The translations under genes and the position numbers were made by a program. A DNA stretch of 6,881 nt from PVC group bacterium (GTDB taxonomy: Bacteria; Verrucomicrobiota; Kiritimatiellia; CAIKKV01; PXCX01), in contig PXCX01000090.1 in NCBI GenBank assembly GCA_003565195.1, forward strand, positions 1 to 6,881, written 5' to 3'. Shown here in pieces: positions 1 to 6,021 of this stretch. A model generated the notes under the pieces. That model saw only the letters and a list, made by a program, of their open reading frames with translations. It had not been told where the DNA came from and did no database searches. Numbering within the stretch: the stretch's first letter is position 1; each line of letters starts with the position of its first letter.

Positions 1-1071
1 TACATGGCGCCGGGCAGCGTGATCGGTGATGCAATGCCGATCATGGTCAGCCCGTTCAGCGGTCCCCAGGAAATGCCCGAAGCGCTCGAGGAAAAGATGG
101 TCTCGGCAGTCGCCGCCCTGATCCGTAGCGCCGCGCAAAACAAGGGACACGATCCGGCGCTGGCGGAAGCCATGGTTCGACGCGAAATGGAATACGCCAT
201 CGAGGACGAGATCATCAGTCCTGCCGGCCAGTTGCTGACCCTGACCAATATTGAAGCCGAACGGCTCGTAGGCGAGGAGCCCAGACGGCTGCTTTCGCGG
301 GGAACCGTCGCCGATCTGGAGGAACTGATCAACGACGCGGGATTTGGCGACAGCGAAACGATTGCGCTAACCATCACCGCCGGCGAACAATTCGCGCGCG
401 TGATTGAATCGTTATCGTTCCTGTTTCTGGCCGGCGGGTTACTTGGTTTATACATTGAAATCCGCTCTCCGGGATTCGGATTTCCCGGCCTGCTTGGCCT
501 GCTGCTGCTGGCGATTTGGTTCTGGGGTCACCATATTGCCGGGTTGACCGGCGTTTTCGAGTTGACCCTGTTCCTGATCGGGTTTGGGCTGCTGCTCGTT
601 GAAATCTTTGTTATTCCCGGTTTCGGCGTGACCGGTTTGCTTGGCCTATTACTGATGGGCAGCGCGATTTTTCTGTCAATGATCGATATCGCGCCGCCCG
701 ACGGTCCGATCCTGGCGGGTGAACTGGATTGGATGTATCCGTTGCGCATGATAACCTATACAATCCTGGTGGTCGGGATCGGGATTTACCTGATTACGCT
801 ATATCTGCCCGGCATTCCCGTCTTCCGGCATTTAATCCTTGAACAGGCCACCGACAAAGCATCCGGATATGAGGCGTCTTCGGACACCAGCGAATGGGTC
901 GGCCGTCGTGGCATCGCCTTAAGCGCGTTACGTCCCGCCGGCAGCGCTGTCTTCGACGACGATCGCCTGGATGTCGTCGCCCAAGGCGAATTTATCGAGG
1001 CCGGCACACCGGTTGAAATCGTCGAAACCCACGGAAACCGAATCATCGTAAAGCGTCAAAAACCGGCATAG
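1..1071 (+). CDS. Long NfeD-family membrane serine protease (ClpP-class), 5'-truncated by the window edge
   Basis: This is the C-terminal part of a long NfeD (NfeD1b-type) membrane protein: an SppA/ClpP-like protease domain, a membrane block and a C-terminal OB-fold. The reading frame is open from base 1, and the first residues (YMAPGSVIGDA) match the middle of the protease domain, so the true start and the catalytic serine lie off the left end. Numbering from the Met at position 4, Lys31 (bases 94-96, in EEKMVSA) aligns with the catalytic Lys138 of Pyrococcus PH1510, where Ser97/Lys138 form the dyad. Hydrophobic segments lie near 134-150, 160-176, 184-204, 209-226 and 249-268. The soluble NfeD domain is about 297-353 (VGRRGIALSAL...GNRIIVKRQ). 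Family members cleave membrane proteins such as stomatin/flotillin partners; the substrate here is unknown. The gene is followed 34 bp later by a short NfeD gene and is probably cotranscribed with it. Confidence 0.9.
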   Translation, partial: YMAPGSVIGDAMPIMVSPFSGPQEMPEALEEKMVSAVAALIRSAAQNKGHDPALAEAMVRREMEYAIEDEIISPAGQLLTLTNIEAERLVGEEPRRLLSRGTVADLEELINDAGFGDSETIALTITAGEQFARVIESLSFLFLAGGLLGLYIEIRSPGFGFPGLLGLLLLAIWFWGHHIAGLTGVFELTLFLIGFGLLLVEIFVIPGFGVTGLLGLLLMGSAIFLSMIDIAPPDGPILAGELDWMYPLRMITYTILVVGIGIYLITLYLPGIPVFRHLILEQATDKASGYEASSDTSEWVGRRGIALSALRPAGSAVFDDDRLDVVAQGEFIEAGTPVEIVETHGNRIIVKRQKPA

Positions 1072-1094
1072 CGTTTTAGCCGGATACTGGGCAC

Positions 1095-1099
1095 GGAGG
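1095..1099 (+). promoter_or_regulatory. Ribosome binding site of the short NfeD gene
   Basis: A full GGAGG Shine-Dalgarno core ends 6 bases before the ATG at 1106. This fixes the start of the short NfeD gene and shows it is translated independently of the upstream nfeD stop at 1071. Confidence 0.8.
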
Positions 1100-1105
1100 C
1101 AAACC

Positions 1106-1606
1106 ATGGAAGCACAATCGCTGTTTATCATCCTGTTTGTGATCGGCATTCTGTTGATCGGCGCCGAACTATTTGTCCCGGGCGGAATTCTCGGCGCGCT
1201 CGGCGGGTTAATGCTGCTGGGCGCGATCGGCGCCGCATTTTTTATATCTCCGTCGTTCGGTCTGGCGGCAGCCGGCGCGGCGGCCGTATTATCCGTTGTC
1301 AGTATTGCCTTATGGATCTCGTTATTTCCAAAAACGGGACTAGGCAAGAAAATGACGCTGGCACAGGACAGCCGCGCCTTCAAATCGAGTGAGGAAGGTC
1401 TCGAATCGCTGCTCCACAAAAACGGTGTCGCCAGCTCCGACCTGCGGCCGGGCGGGTTCGCCACTATCGACGACCGGCGCGTCAACGTTGTTTCCGAGGG
1501 CGGCATGATATCGCGCGACACACCCGTTCGGGTCACCATGATCGAAGGCAACCGGGTGGTTGTGCGCGCACTTTCTAACAACGAAGACGGCAAAGCTAAA
1601 GATTAG
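1106..1606 (+). CDS. Short NfeD-family membrane protein (no protease domain)
   Basis: This 166-residue protein has a compact membrane block followed by a C-terminal soluble domain. Hydrophobic segments lie around 5-23, 27-48 and 52-73, with the GAELFVPGGILGALG turn typical of NfeD proteins. The C-terminal domain (about 103-156) follows the same pattern as the end of the preceding gene: LRPGGFATIDDRRVNVVSEG here versus LRPAGSAVFDDDRLDVVAQG there, each followed by xTPVxVxxxxGNRxxVxR. The two genes are therefore paralogous at this domain. In the NfeD family this OB-fold is thought to mediate contacts with flotillin/stomatin-type membrane scaffolds. No protease domain is present. A hydrophilic tail (SNNEDGKAKD) ends the protein. 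The start is set by the GGAGG site 6 bases upstream. The TAG stop overlaps the stop codon of the convergent MFS gene. A role in membrane-domain organisation is inferred from the family only. Confidence 0.88.
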   Translation: MEAQSLFIILFVIGILLIGAELFVPGGILGALGGLMLLGAIGAAFFISPSFGLAAAGAAAVLSVVSIALWISLFPKTGLGKKMTLAQDSRAFKSSEEGLESLLHKNGVASSDLRPGGFATIDDRRVNVVSEGGMISRDTPVRVTMIEGNRVVVRALSNNEDGKAKD

Positions 1607-2907
1607 ACCCCTTCAGTCTTCTTTATTCCTCGTCGCGAACGCGGACGCGAACGACGCCGATTCATCTTATTGACTGCACCTCCAATCATTGGATAAAGCA
1701 ATAAGAGGCAAACCGACGTCACCATAAACACGCTACGCATATTGAAAACGGCCGTCGTAATCCCGCCGACAACCGGCGCGATCATCCAGCCGATCGAGCG
1801 CGCGGTGGACGACCACCCGAAAACCAGTCCGCGCCTTGAAGCGGGCGTCAGGCGCGACAACCAGATCTGCATCATCGGATCGAACCCGCCCGCAAAAAAT
1901 GCCGCGCCGAATTTGAACAGGAACAGGGACGGGAACGCGGTCAGGAACGCCACCGGAAACATCAGCAGTCCGGATCCCAGGGCGCAGTAGCGTGCCAGTC
2001 GCGAAGGCGGAATATTGTCCGCCAACCGTCCCAGCAATGGTCCTGCCATAAATCCGGCAACGCTACAGGCCGCAAACAAGAAGCCGCTCCACGCGGCTGC
2101 TCCCTCGTCGGCGCCGTGAATATCCAGTACCAGTAATGGAATCCATGGTTTTTCCAGATTGATGACGAATGCCAACATCACGATCAAACCCAGCAATGGG
2201 AACACCGGCCGTAATTGCACCATTACGCGCGTCGTACGCGTGCGCCACGTGCGCGGCAGTTTCGGCATCGGCTCAAACCATTCACGCACCCCGAAAAAAA
2301 CCAGCAGGAACGATGCCGCGAGAAAACCGCCGGAAAGCATGAACGCGGCGCGAAACCCGAATAATTCGGCAAACATACCGCCCGCGAACGAGCCGGCCAT
2401 CACGCCCGAAAACACCGCCGCACTCAACGCGCCCAGCGCGGTACCGTTGCGCGCCGACGGCGTCTGCGTCGAAACCAGCGTTTGGGCCGCAACCATAGTG
2501 CCGGTCATAATCCCCTGCCCCACCCGCATCACGATCAACATCTCCACCGAACGCACGCGCGACATCATCAACAGCAGGATCGTGGCACCGAGATAGGAAC
2601 GTAACAACATGATTCGGCGTCCATACCGATCGGCCAAGGCACCCCATATCGGCGAAAAGATCGCCAGCGTCAGCGGCGCCGCACCGCTGAACATGGCAAC
2701 CCAGAAATTGAGCGCCCGCGGATCGGTAACCCCCAGTTCACGGATAAACAAAGGCGCGAATGGAAGCGCAAACGAAAAACCCATGATCGCAAAAAATTGC
2801 GACAACCAAACAAAGACCAGGTTGCGCTTCCAATAGCGCGACGCCAGCGCCGAAGGATCACCTGCCGCGCGGCGCGGCGCGGCCGCCTTACTTTTTTTCA
2901 ATGACAT
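1603..2907 (-). CDS. Major facilitator superfamily transporter, DHA1/MdtG-like probable drug or metabolite exporter
   Basis: This 434-residue protein has the length and alternating hydrophobic pattern of a 12-helix MFS carrier in the inner membrane. Motif A sits in the loop between helices 2 and 3 (GALADRYGRR, 89-98, with Asp93). A motif B-like RVGQGIMTG starts at Arg128. A second, weaker motif A (GPLLGRLAD, 289-297) follows in the C-terminal half. The motif C region of helix 5 reads GVMAGSFAGG and lacks the GP dipeptide of typical antiporters. A basic N-terminal leader of about 28 residues and a very basic tail (NRRRSRPRSRR, 416-426) flank the membrane core. The start ATG has only a weak upstream AGGCAG; no alternative Met precedes the first helix. 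The gene diverges from the Gfo/Idh/MocA gene and overlaps the short NfeD gene tail to tail. The substrate cannot be told from sequence; drug efflux is the family default. Confidence 0.9.
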   Translation of the reverse strand: MSLKKSKAAAPRRAAGDPSALASRYWKRNLVFVWLSQFFAIMGFSFALPFAPLFIRELGVTDPRALNFWVAMFSGAAPLTLAIFSPIWGALADRYGRRIMLLRSYLGATILLLMMSRVRSVEMLIVMRVGQGIMTGTMVAAQTLVSTQTPSARNGTALGALSAAVFSGVMAGSFAGGMFAELFGFRAAFMLSGGFLAASFLLVFFGVREWFEPMPKLPRTWRTRTTRVMVQLRPVFPLLGLIVMLAFVINLEKPWIPLLVLDIHGADEGAAAWSGFLFAACSVAGFMAGPLLGRLADNIPPSRLARYCALGSGLLMFPVAFLTAFPSLFLFKFGAAFFAGGFDPMMQIWLSRLTPASRRGLVFGWSSTARSIGWMIAPVVGGITTAVFNMRSVFMVTSVCLLLLYPMIGGAVNKMNRRRSRPRSRRGIKKTEGV

Positions 2908-2979
2908 GAAATTGCTGCCTGAAACGGTTGACGGTTCAGAGATTCAGGGTTTACGGGTAGAATTCAAACACCATAGCAA

Positions 2980-3008
2980 ATCATATTTCACGAAAAAACA
3001 CAAGTTAA
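2980..3008 (-). promoter_or_regulatory. Candidate sigma-70-type promoter for the MFS gene
   Basis: On the minus strand a -35-like TTAACT (3008-3003) is followed, after a 17-base spacer, by a -10-like TATGAT (2985-2980) that matches TATAAT at 5 of 6 positions. Transcription would start near 2973 and give a leader of roughly 65 bases before the ATG at 2907. The assignment rests on consensus matching alone in AT-rich DNA. Confidence 0.4.
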
Positions 3009-3022
3009 CCAAGCGTTTCGGG

Positions 3023-3052
3023 TTGCAATTTGCAGCGGATTATGTTCTTATA
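3023..3052 (+). promoter_or_regulatory. Candidate sigma-70-type promoter for the Gfo/Idh/MocA gene
   Basis: A -35-like TTGCAA (3023-3028) and a -10-like CTTATA (3047-3052) are separated by 18 bases; shifting one base gives TTATAC with a 19-base spacer. Transcription would start near 3060 and place the 3076-3091 hairpin in the leader RNA. The -35 element overlaps the palindrome TGCAATTTGCA (3024-3034), which could be an operator. Consensus matching is the only support. Confidence 0.4.
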
Positions 3053-3075
3053 CGCAGCGCTAACCGTTTACCATA

Positions 3076-3091
3076 GCGGGCGCAAGCCCGC
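3076..3091 (+). promoter_or_regulatory. GC-rich GCAA-tetraloop hairpin in the oxidoreductase 5' leader (REP-like)
   Basis: GCGGGC (3076-3081) and GCCCGC (3086-3091) pair perfectly over 6 bp and close a GCAA loop (3082-3085), a stable GNRA tetraloop. No U-tract follows, so it is not an intrinsic terminator. It ends five bases before the GGGGAG ribosome binding site, so it could modulate initiation or stabilise the mRNA. The sequence also resembles the core of short REP palindromes. Only one copy occurs in this window, so the repeat interpretation cannot be tested here. Confidence 0.55.
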
Positions 3092-3096
3092 CTCAA

Positions 3097-3102
3097 GGGG
3101 AG
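3097..3102 (+). promoter_or_regulatory. Ribosome binding site of the Gfo/Idh/MocA gene
   Basis: GGGGAG lies 8 bases before the ATG at 3111 and supports that start. CCTC at 3091-3094 is immediately upstream and could pair with part of it in an alternative fold. Confidence 0.65.
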
Positions 3103-3110
3103 TTTAACCA

Positions 3111-4127
3111 ATGATCCGTTTTGCATTTGCCGGATTACGGCACGGCCATATTTTTTCACTGGTCGATGAAGTCAATCAACATCCGGAGACAACCATCGTG
3201 GCCGCGGGCGAGGCAGATGCCTCAACCCGTGCCGCCTTGAAAAACAAGGATACGCTGCGGATAACACACAGCGATCCTTATCAAATGATGAATGAAGTGG
3301 AATGCGACGTCATCGCCATTGGCGATGTCTATGGCTGGCGCGGCCCGCTGGCTATCCGGGCGCTTGACTTGGGACGTCACGTGATTATCGACAAACCGCC
3401 TTGCACCCGGCTATCGGAATGGGAACAAATCGTCTCGCTGTCGGCCATGCGCGGCATGGAAGTGGGCTGTCAATTATCCTTGCGCAGCGATCCGGCGTTA
3501 TGTATGGCCCGCAAATTGATTGCCGACGGCGCCATTGGCGAGATCCAAACCGTCTCGTTTATGGGGCAGCACCCCTTGATGTGGGGCGAACGCGCCAACT
3601 GGTATTTTCAGACTGGTCTCCAAGGCGGCACGATCAACGACTTGGCTATTCACGGATATGACACAGTCGAATGGATTGCCGGCCGGCGTTTGGTGGAAGT
3701 GCTTGCCGCGCATACCTGGAATGCCAAGACGGTCGGCTGCCGCTTTTTTCAAACCGGCGCGCAAGCCATGCATAAGCTGGACAATCAAGGCGGGGTTTTA
3801 AGCGATGTATCCTATTTTTCACCCGACCGTTGCGGCTATCAGGTTCCCGCTTATTGGCGATTCAGCATTCATGGAACATCGGGAATGATCGAACGTCAGC
3901 ATGGCGCTGACGGATTGTTTGTCGCCACCGACAACGACGCATCGCCGCGCATCGTCGCCTGCGACCAACCGGTCCATGGCTATTTCGAGGATTTCCTGGC
4001 CTGTATAGCGGGACGCACACCGCCCGGCGGTCTGGACACCAACACCGTCTTGCGAGCCTCGCAACTGGCATTACTGACCCAGCGCGCGGCGGACGAAAAC
4101 ATCAAAGGACTCAAGATTCCGGCTTAA
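3111..4127 (+). CDS. Gfo/Idh/MocA-family NAD(P)-dependent oxidoreductase
   Basis: This 338-residue protein has the two-domain layout of the Gfo/Idh/MocA family: an N-terminal Rossmann fold (about 1-118) and a C-terminal alpha/beta domain. The nucleotide-binding loop reads AGLRHGHIF (7-15), a variant of GxGxxG with His11/His13. The usual EKP motif appears as DKP (94-96), keeping Lys95, which in characterised members takes part in catalysis and cofactor positioning. The substrate-domain signature GGTINDLAIHGYD (172-184) supplies Asp177 and His181, equivalent to the conserved Asp/His of sugar dehydrogenases. Family members oxidise or reduce cyclitols, sugars and sugar derivatives in the cytoplasm; the substrate here is unknown. 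The gene stands alone on its strand, diverges from an MFS transporter, and its last 17 bases overlap the end of the convergent DUF368 gene. The start has a good GGGGAG site and a structured leader. Confidence 0.92.
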   Translation: MIRFAFAGLRHGHIFSLVDEVNQHPETTIVAAGEADASTRAALKNKDTLRITHSDPYQMMNEVECDVIAIGDVYGWRGPLAIRALDLGRHVIIDKPPCTRLSEWEQIVSLSAMRGMEVGCQLSLRSDPALCMARKLIADGAIGEIQTVSFMGQHPLMWGERANWYFQTGLQGGTINDLAIHGYDTVEWIAGRRLVEVLAAHTWNAKTVGCRFFQTGAQAMHKLDNQGGVLSDVSYFSPDRCGYQVPAYWRFSIHGTSGMIERQHGADGLFVATDNDASPRIVACDQPVHGYFEDFLACIAGRTPPGGLDTNTVLRASQLALLTQRAADENIKGLKIPA

Positions 4128-5166
4128 TCCGGGAATCATTGACTCTCCGTTCCCAGCGCAGGAAAACCAGAATCAGCGCCACGGCCATCAGGAAAACAAT
4201 GATGGCCGCACCGATTTCGGCGCCCTGCGCCGGCAGGCGATTGCCGAGAATGATCAGATCATCGGCAATAATAACGTATCGTTTAAACGGCCACAAACTC
4301 CACAGCGAACCGCACATCAGGCCGATCATGGCGCACATGGTCGCATCGAAACGACGCCGCAAACACACGTTCACCAGGCGGGCCAATGCCAGCAGACCGA
4401 AAAGACCGCCCACCATGAAGATCATCAACAGGATCACGTCCCTTTCGTCAACCGCACGCAACAGGTTGAAATACACACCCAGCAAAAGCAAAATGAATGA
4501 ACCACTCACGCCAGGCAGGATCATGGCGGCAATTGCCAGAGCGGCGCCCGCGAAAATGTGAGCGGCAACCCCGGGAGAAGGTATCCGCAACGTTATTCCC
4601 AAAGTCTGCCTGCCCTCGGATTCGGTTTGCTCAAGCTGCGCGCTTTCGGTTTGTTGTTCGGCCTGCATGGCAGCCCGTTGGATCAGCCGTTGATTGGCGG
4701 CATTAGTGCCGGCGCAAGATAACGCAACCGTCAGTGCGGCGGCCGCCAGAAACACGCTTGTTTCAACCACGCCGAAACGACGTACCAAACGATACGGGAA
4801 AACGATCGATACCATAATCAAGCCGAAGAAAAAAGCGTAGGTCAGTGTCAAATGCTGATGCAATAAATAGGTCATTAAGCGCGACAAGGAAAACACGGCG
4901 ACCACGGCGCCAAATCCCAGAAGCGCCAGAAAGCCGGCGTCCACGCGCTGCCATGTCTGGTGCAAGCCGGCACGCCAACCGGGCCGCAAGCTCAACGCTT
5001 GCAATACCGAACGCAAGGCCGCCGCATCCACGTTACTCAACGCCTTCAGTAAACGCGGATAGATGCCAAGCACCAGGGCCAGGGTTCCGCCACTGACACC
5101 GGGAATAATATTGGCCATTCCCACGAGATAACCCTGAATAAATCGTTTAACCATACTTATCATCAT
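4111..5166 (-). CDS. DUF368 (PopT-type) membrane protein, probable undecaprenyl-phosphate translocase
   Basis: This 351-residue polytopic membrane protein carries the duplicated DUF368 signature: ANIIPGVSGGTLALVLGIY (18-36) and, in the second half, MILPGVSGSFILLLLGVY (215-232). About eight hydrophobic stretches are visible (near 10-37, 79-102, 107-125, 135-152, 200-236, 244-265, 276-294, 317-338). DUF368 proteins include PopT, shown to recycle undecaprenyl phosphate across the cytoplasmic membrane for envelope synthesis. A Gln/Glu-rich hydrophilic stretch (about 158-187) joins the two halves. The frame stays open upstream to 5481, but that part runs through the glycosyltransferase gene and does not look like family sequence. 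I chose the ATG at 5166, with AGGAG 10 bases before it; ATGs at 5163 and 5154 are alternatives. The gene follows the glycosyltransferase by 37 bp, suggesting a shared transcript. Confidence 0.88.
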   Translation of the reverse strand: MMISMVKRFIQGYLVGMANIIPGVSGGTLALVLGIYPRLLKALSNVDAAALRSVLQALSLRPGWRAGLHQTWQRVDAGFLALLGFGAVVAVFSLSRLMTYLLHQHLTLTYAFFFGLIMVSIVFPYRLVRRFGVVETSVFLAAAALTVALSCAGTNAANQRLIQRAAMQAEQQTESAQLEQTESEGRQTLGITLRIPSPGVAAHIFAGAALAIAAMILPGVSGSFILLLLGVYFNLLRAVDERDVILLMIFMVGGLFGLLALARLVNVCLRRRFDATMCAMIGLMCGSLWSLWPFKRYVIIADDLIILGNRLPAQGAEIGAAIIVFLMAVALILVFLRWERRVNDSRIKPES

Positions 5167-5176
5167 TATGCGAGGA

Positions 5177-5181
5177 CTCCT
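5177..5181 (-). promoter_or_regulatory. Ribosome binding site that sets the DUF368 start
   Basis: On the minus strand AGGAG (5181-5177) lies 10 bases before ATG 5166 and 13 before ATG 5163. It sits in the 37-bp gap after the glycosyltransferase stop and argues against the longer frame that begins inside that gene. Confidence 0.65.
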
Positions 5182-5203
5182 GAGATTCAACGGTTTGCAA
5201 CCA

Positions 5204-6019
5204 TCACCAATCGGATCGTCTTTCATGTCGCTGGCGGTAATGACGAAACAGCAAAACGCTAAAACGCCATACCACAAGCAAGACATTGGTTTCATGTTTT
5301 TTAATATTATAGACTGCCGGAATCGGTACCGCACCCACAGTGATTTCGCGAACAATGACGTGTAAGAGCACTTCGGATTCGGCTGCAAACCGGCTTTCAT
5401 GAGCCTCGACAAACGGCAAGACATCGCATCGATAAAGCCGGAATCCGCATTGGGTATCGGGAACATACTGTTGCATTGCAACTCTAAGCAACCATGTCAA
5501 GAATCGATTGGCCGCGCGATGAGACCGTGGCATCCTTTCGGGCTGACTCATCCGGTTGCCGATCAATACGGGGATTCCGGTCCGTTCGTAGGCGGCGACA
5601 AAACGCGGGATATCGGCCGGATTGTGCCGGCCATTGCCATCAAGACAAATCACGTAATCGTAATGACGGTCGCGCACATAGCGAAACCCGGTATTGAAGG
5701 CGACCCCCTTGCCCCGGTTTTCGGGATGGGTCAACACATGCGCGCCGGCCTGGCGAGCCTGTTCGGCGGTGTCATCGACCGATCCATCGTCAACCACCAC
5801 GACATCACTGACATATTGACGTATCTGGCGAACCAGCGGACCGATCGTCGTACCTTCCTGATATGCCGGAATCAGAACACACTTGCGTTGGTGTACCCGT
5901 TCGTTATTGCGGTTGAATTCTACAGCGTGAATGTGTTGGTCTCTATTCAGGCTATCCGCACCTTGTTTATCCGACATATTAATTCCGTTTCGCCGATCCG
6001 GCGGCGCCTTCGCTTGCAT
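5204..6019 (-). CDS. Family 2 glycosyltransferase, DPM1-like (polyprenyl-phosphate sugar transferase type), with altered metal-binding motif
   Basis: This 271-residue protein has a GT-A fold of the DPM1/GT2 type. The strand-1 motif VLIPAYQEGTTI (48-59) and VVVVDDGSVDDT (73-84) form the nucleotide-sugar site, followed by NRGKGVAFNTGF (101-112) and the later TQCGFRLYR (189-197). Relatives transfer a sugar from GDP- or UDP-sugar to polyprenyl phosphate on the cytoplasmic face. The metal-binding segment, usually DxDGQH, reads LDGNGRH here (Asp127, Asn129, Arg131), so two of the three expected ligands are changed. There are no C-terminal membrane helices as in GtrB/ArnC types, only one moderately hydrophobic stretch near 245-258. 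About 47 polar residues precede the fold. The ATG at 6019 lies 2 bp after the lipA stop; ATG 5977 (Met15, MSDKQG) with a GGA six bases upstream is a credible alternative start. Followed by DUF368. Confidence 0.88.
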   Translation of the reverse strand: MQAKAPPDRRNGINMSDKQGADSLNRDQHIHAVEFNRNNERVHQRKCVLIPAYQEGTTIGPLVRQIRQYVSDVVVVDDGSVDDTAEQARQAGAHVLTHPENRGKGVAFNTGFRYVRDRHYDYVICLDGNGRHNPADIPRFVAAYERTGIPVLIGNRMSQPERMPRSHRAANRFLTWLLRVAMQQYVPDTQCGFRLYRCDVLPFVEAHESRFAAESEVLLHVIVREITVGAVPIPAVYNIKKHETNVLLVVWRFSVLLFRHYRQRHERRSDW

Positions 6020-6021
6020 GC

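Larger units (their letters stand above)
2908..3110. promoter_or_regulatory. Divergent intergenic control region between the MFS and Gfo/Idh/MocA genes
   Basis: This 203-bp gap is the only substantial non-coding stretch in the window and must carry the 5' signals of both flanking genes. It has an AT-rich centre (about 2957-3008), a candidate promoter in each direction, an 11-bp palindrome (3024-3034), a GC-rich hairpin (3076-3091) and the ribosome binding site of the plus-strand gene. The hexamer AACCGT or its complement occurs three times (2924-2929, 2931-2936, 3062-3067). I see no convincing ORF or tRNA in it. Confidence 0.7.

Noticed and set aside
928..1593. A 221-codon minus-strand ORF opposite the two nfeD genes
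   Set aside because: Its low-complexity Pro/Ser/Ala/Arg composition is typical of an antisense frame; the opposite strand encodes clear NfeD domains.
1597..1625. Inverted repeat TAAAGA...TCTTTA at the nfeD/MFS junction as a terminator
   Set aside because: The stem is only 6 bp and AT-rich with a 17-base loop, too weak for an intrinsic terminator.
2159..2596. A 145-codon plus-strand ORF opposite the MFS gene
   Set aside because: Its Asn/Thr/Pro/Arg-rich sequence without hydrophobic core or motif is a shadow of the transmembrane-coding strand.
4131..4154. Inverted repeat GGGAA...TTCCC after the oxidoreductase stop as a terminator
   Set aside because: A 5-bp stem with a 14-base loop and no U-tract, located inside the DUF368 coding sequence; likely chance.
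5187..5204. Five-codon minicistron (MVANR) in a TGATG overlap after the glycosyltransferase stop
   Set aside because: Too short to support and no dedicated ribosome binding site is evident; probably chance.
5167..5481. A 105-codon in-frame upstream extension of the DUF368 gene, starting at 5481
   Set aside because: It lies entirely over the glycosyltransferase and its short downstream gap, does not resemble DUF368 sequence, and a ribosome binding site and ATG exist at 5181/5166.
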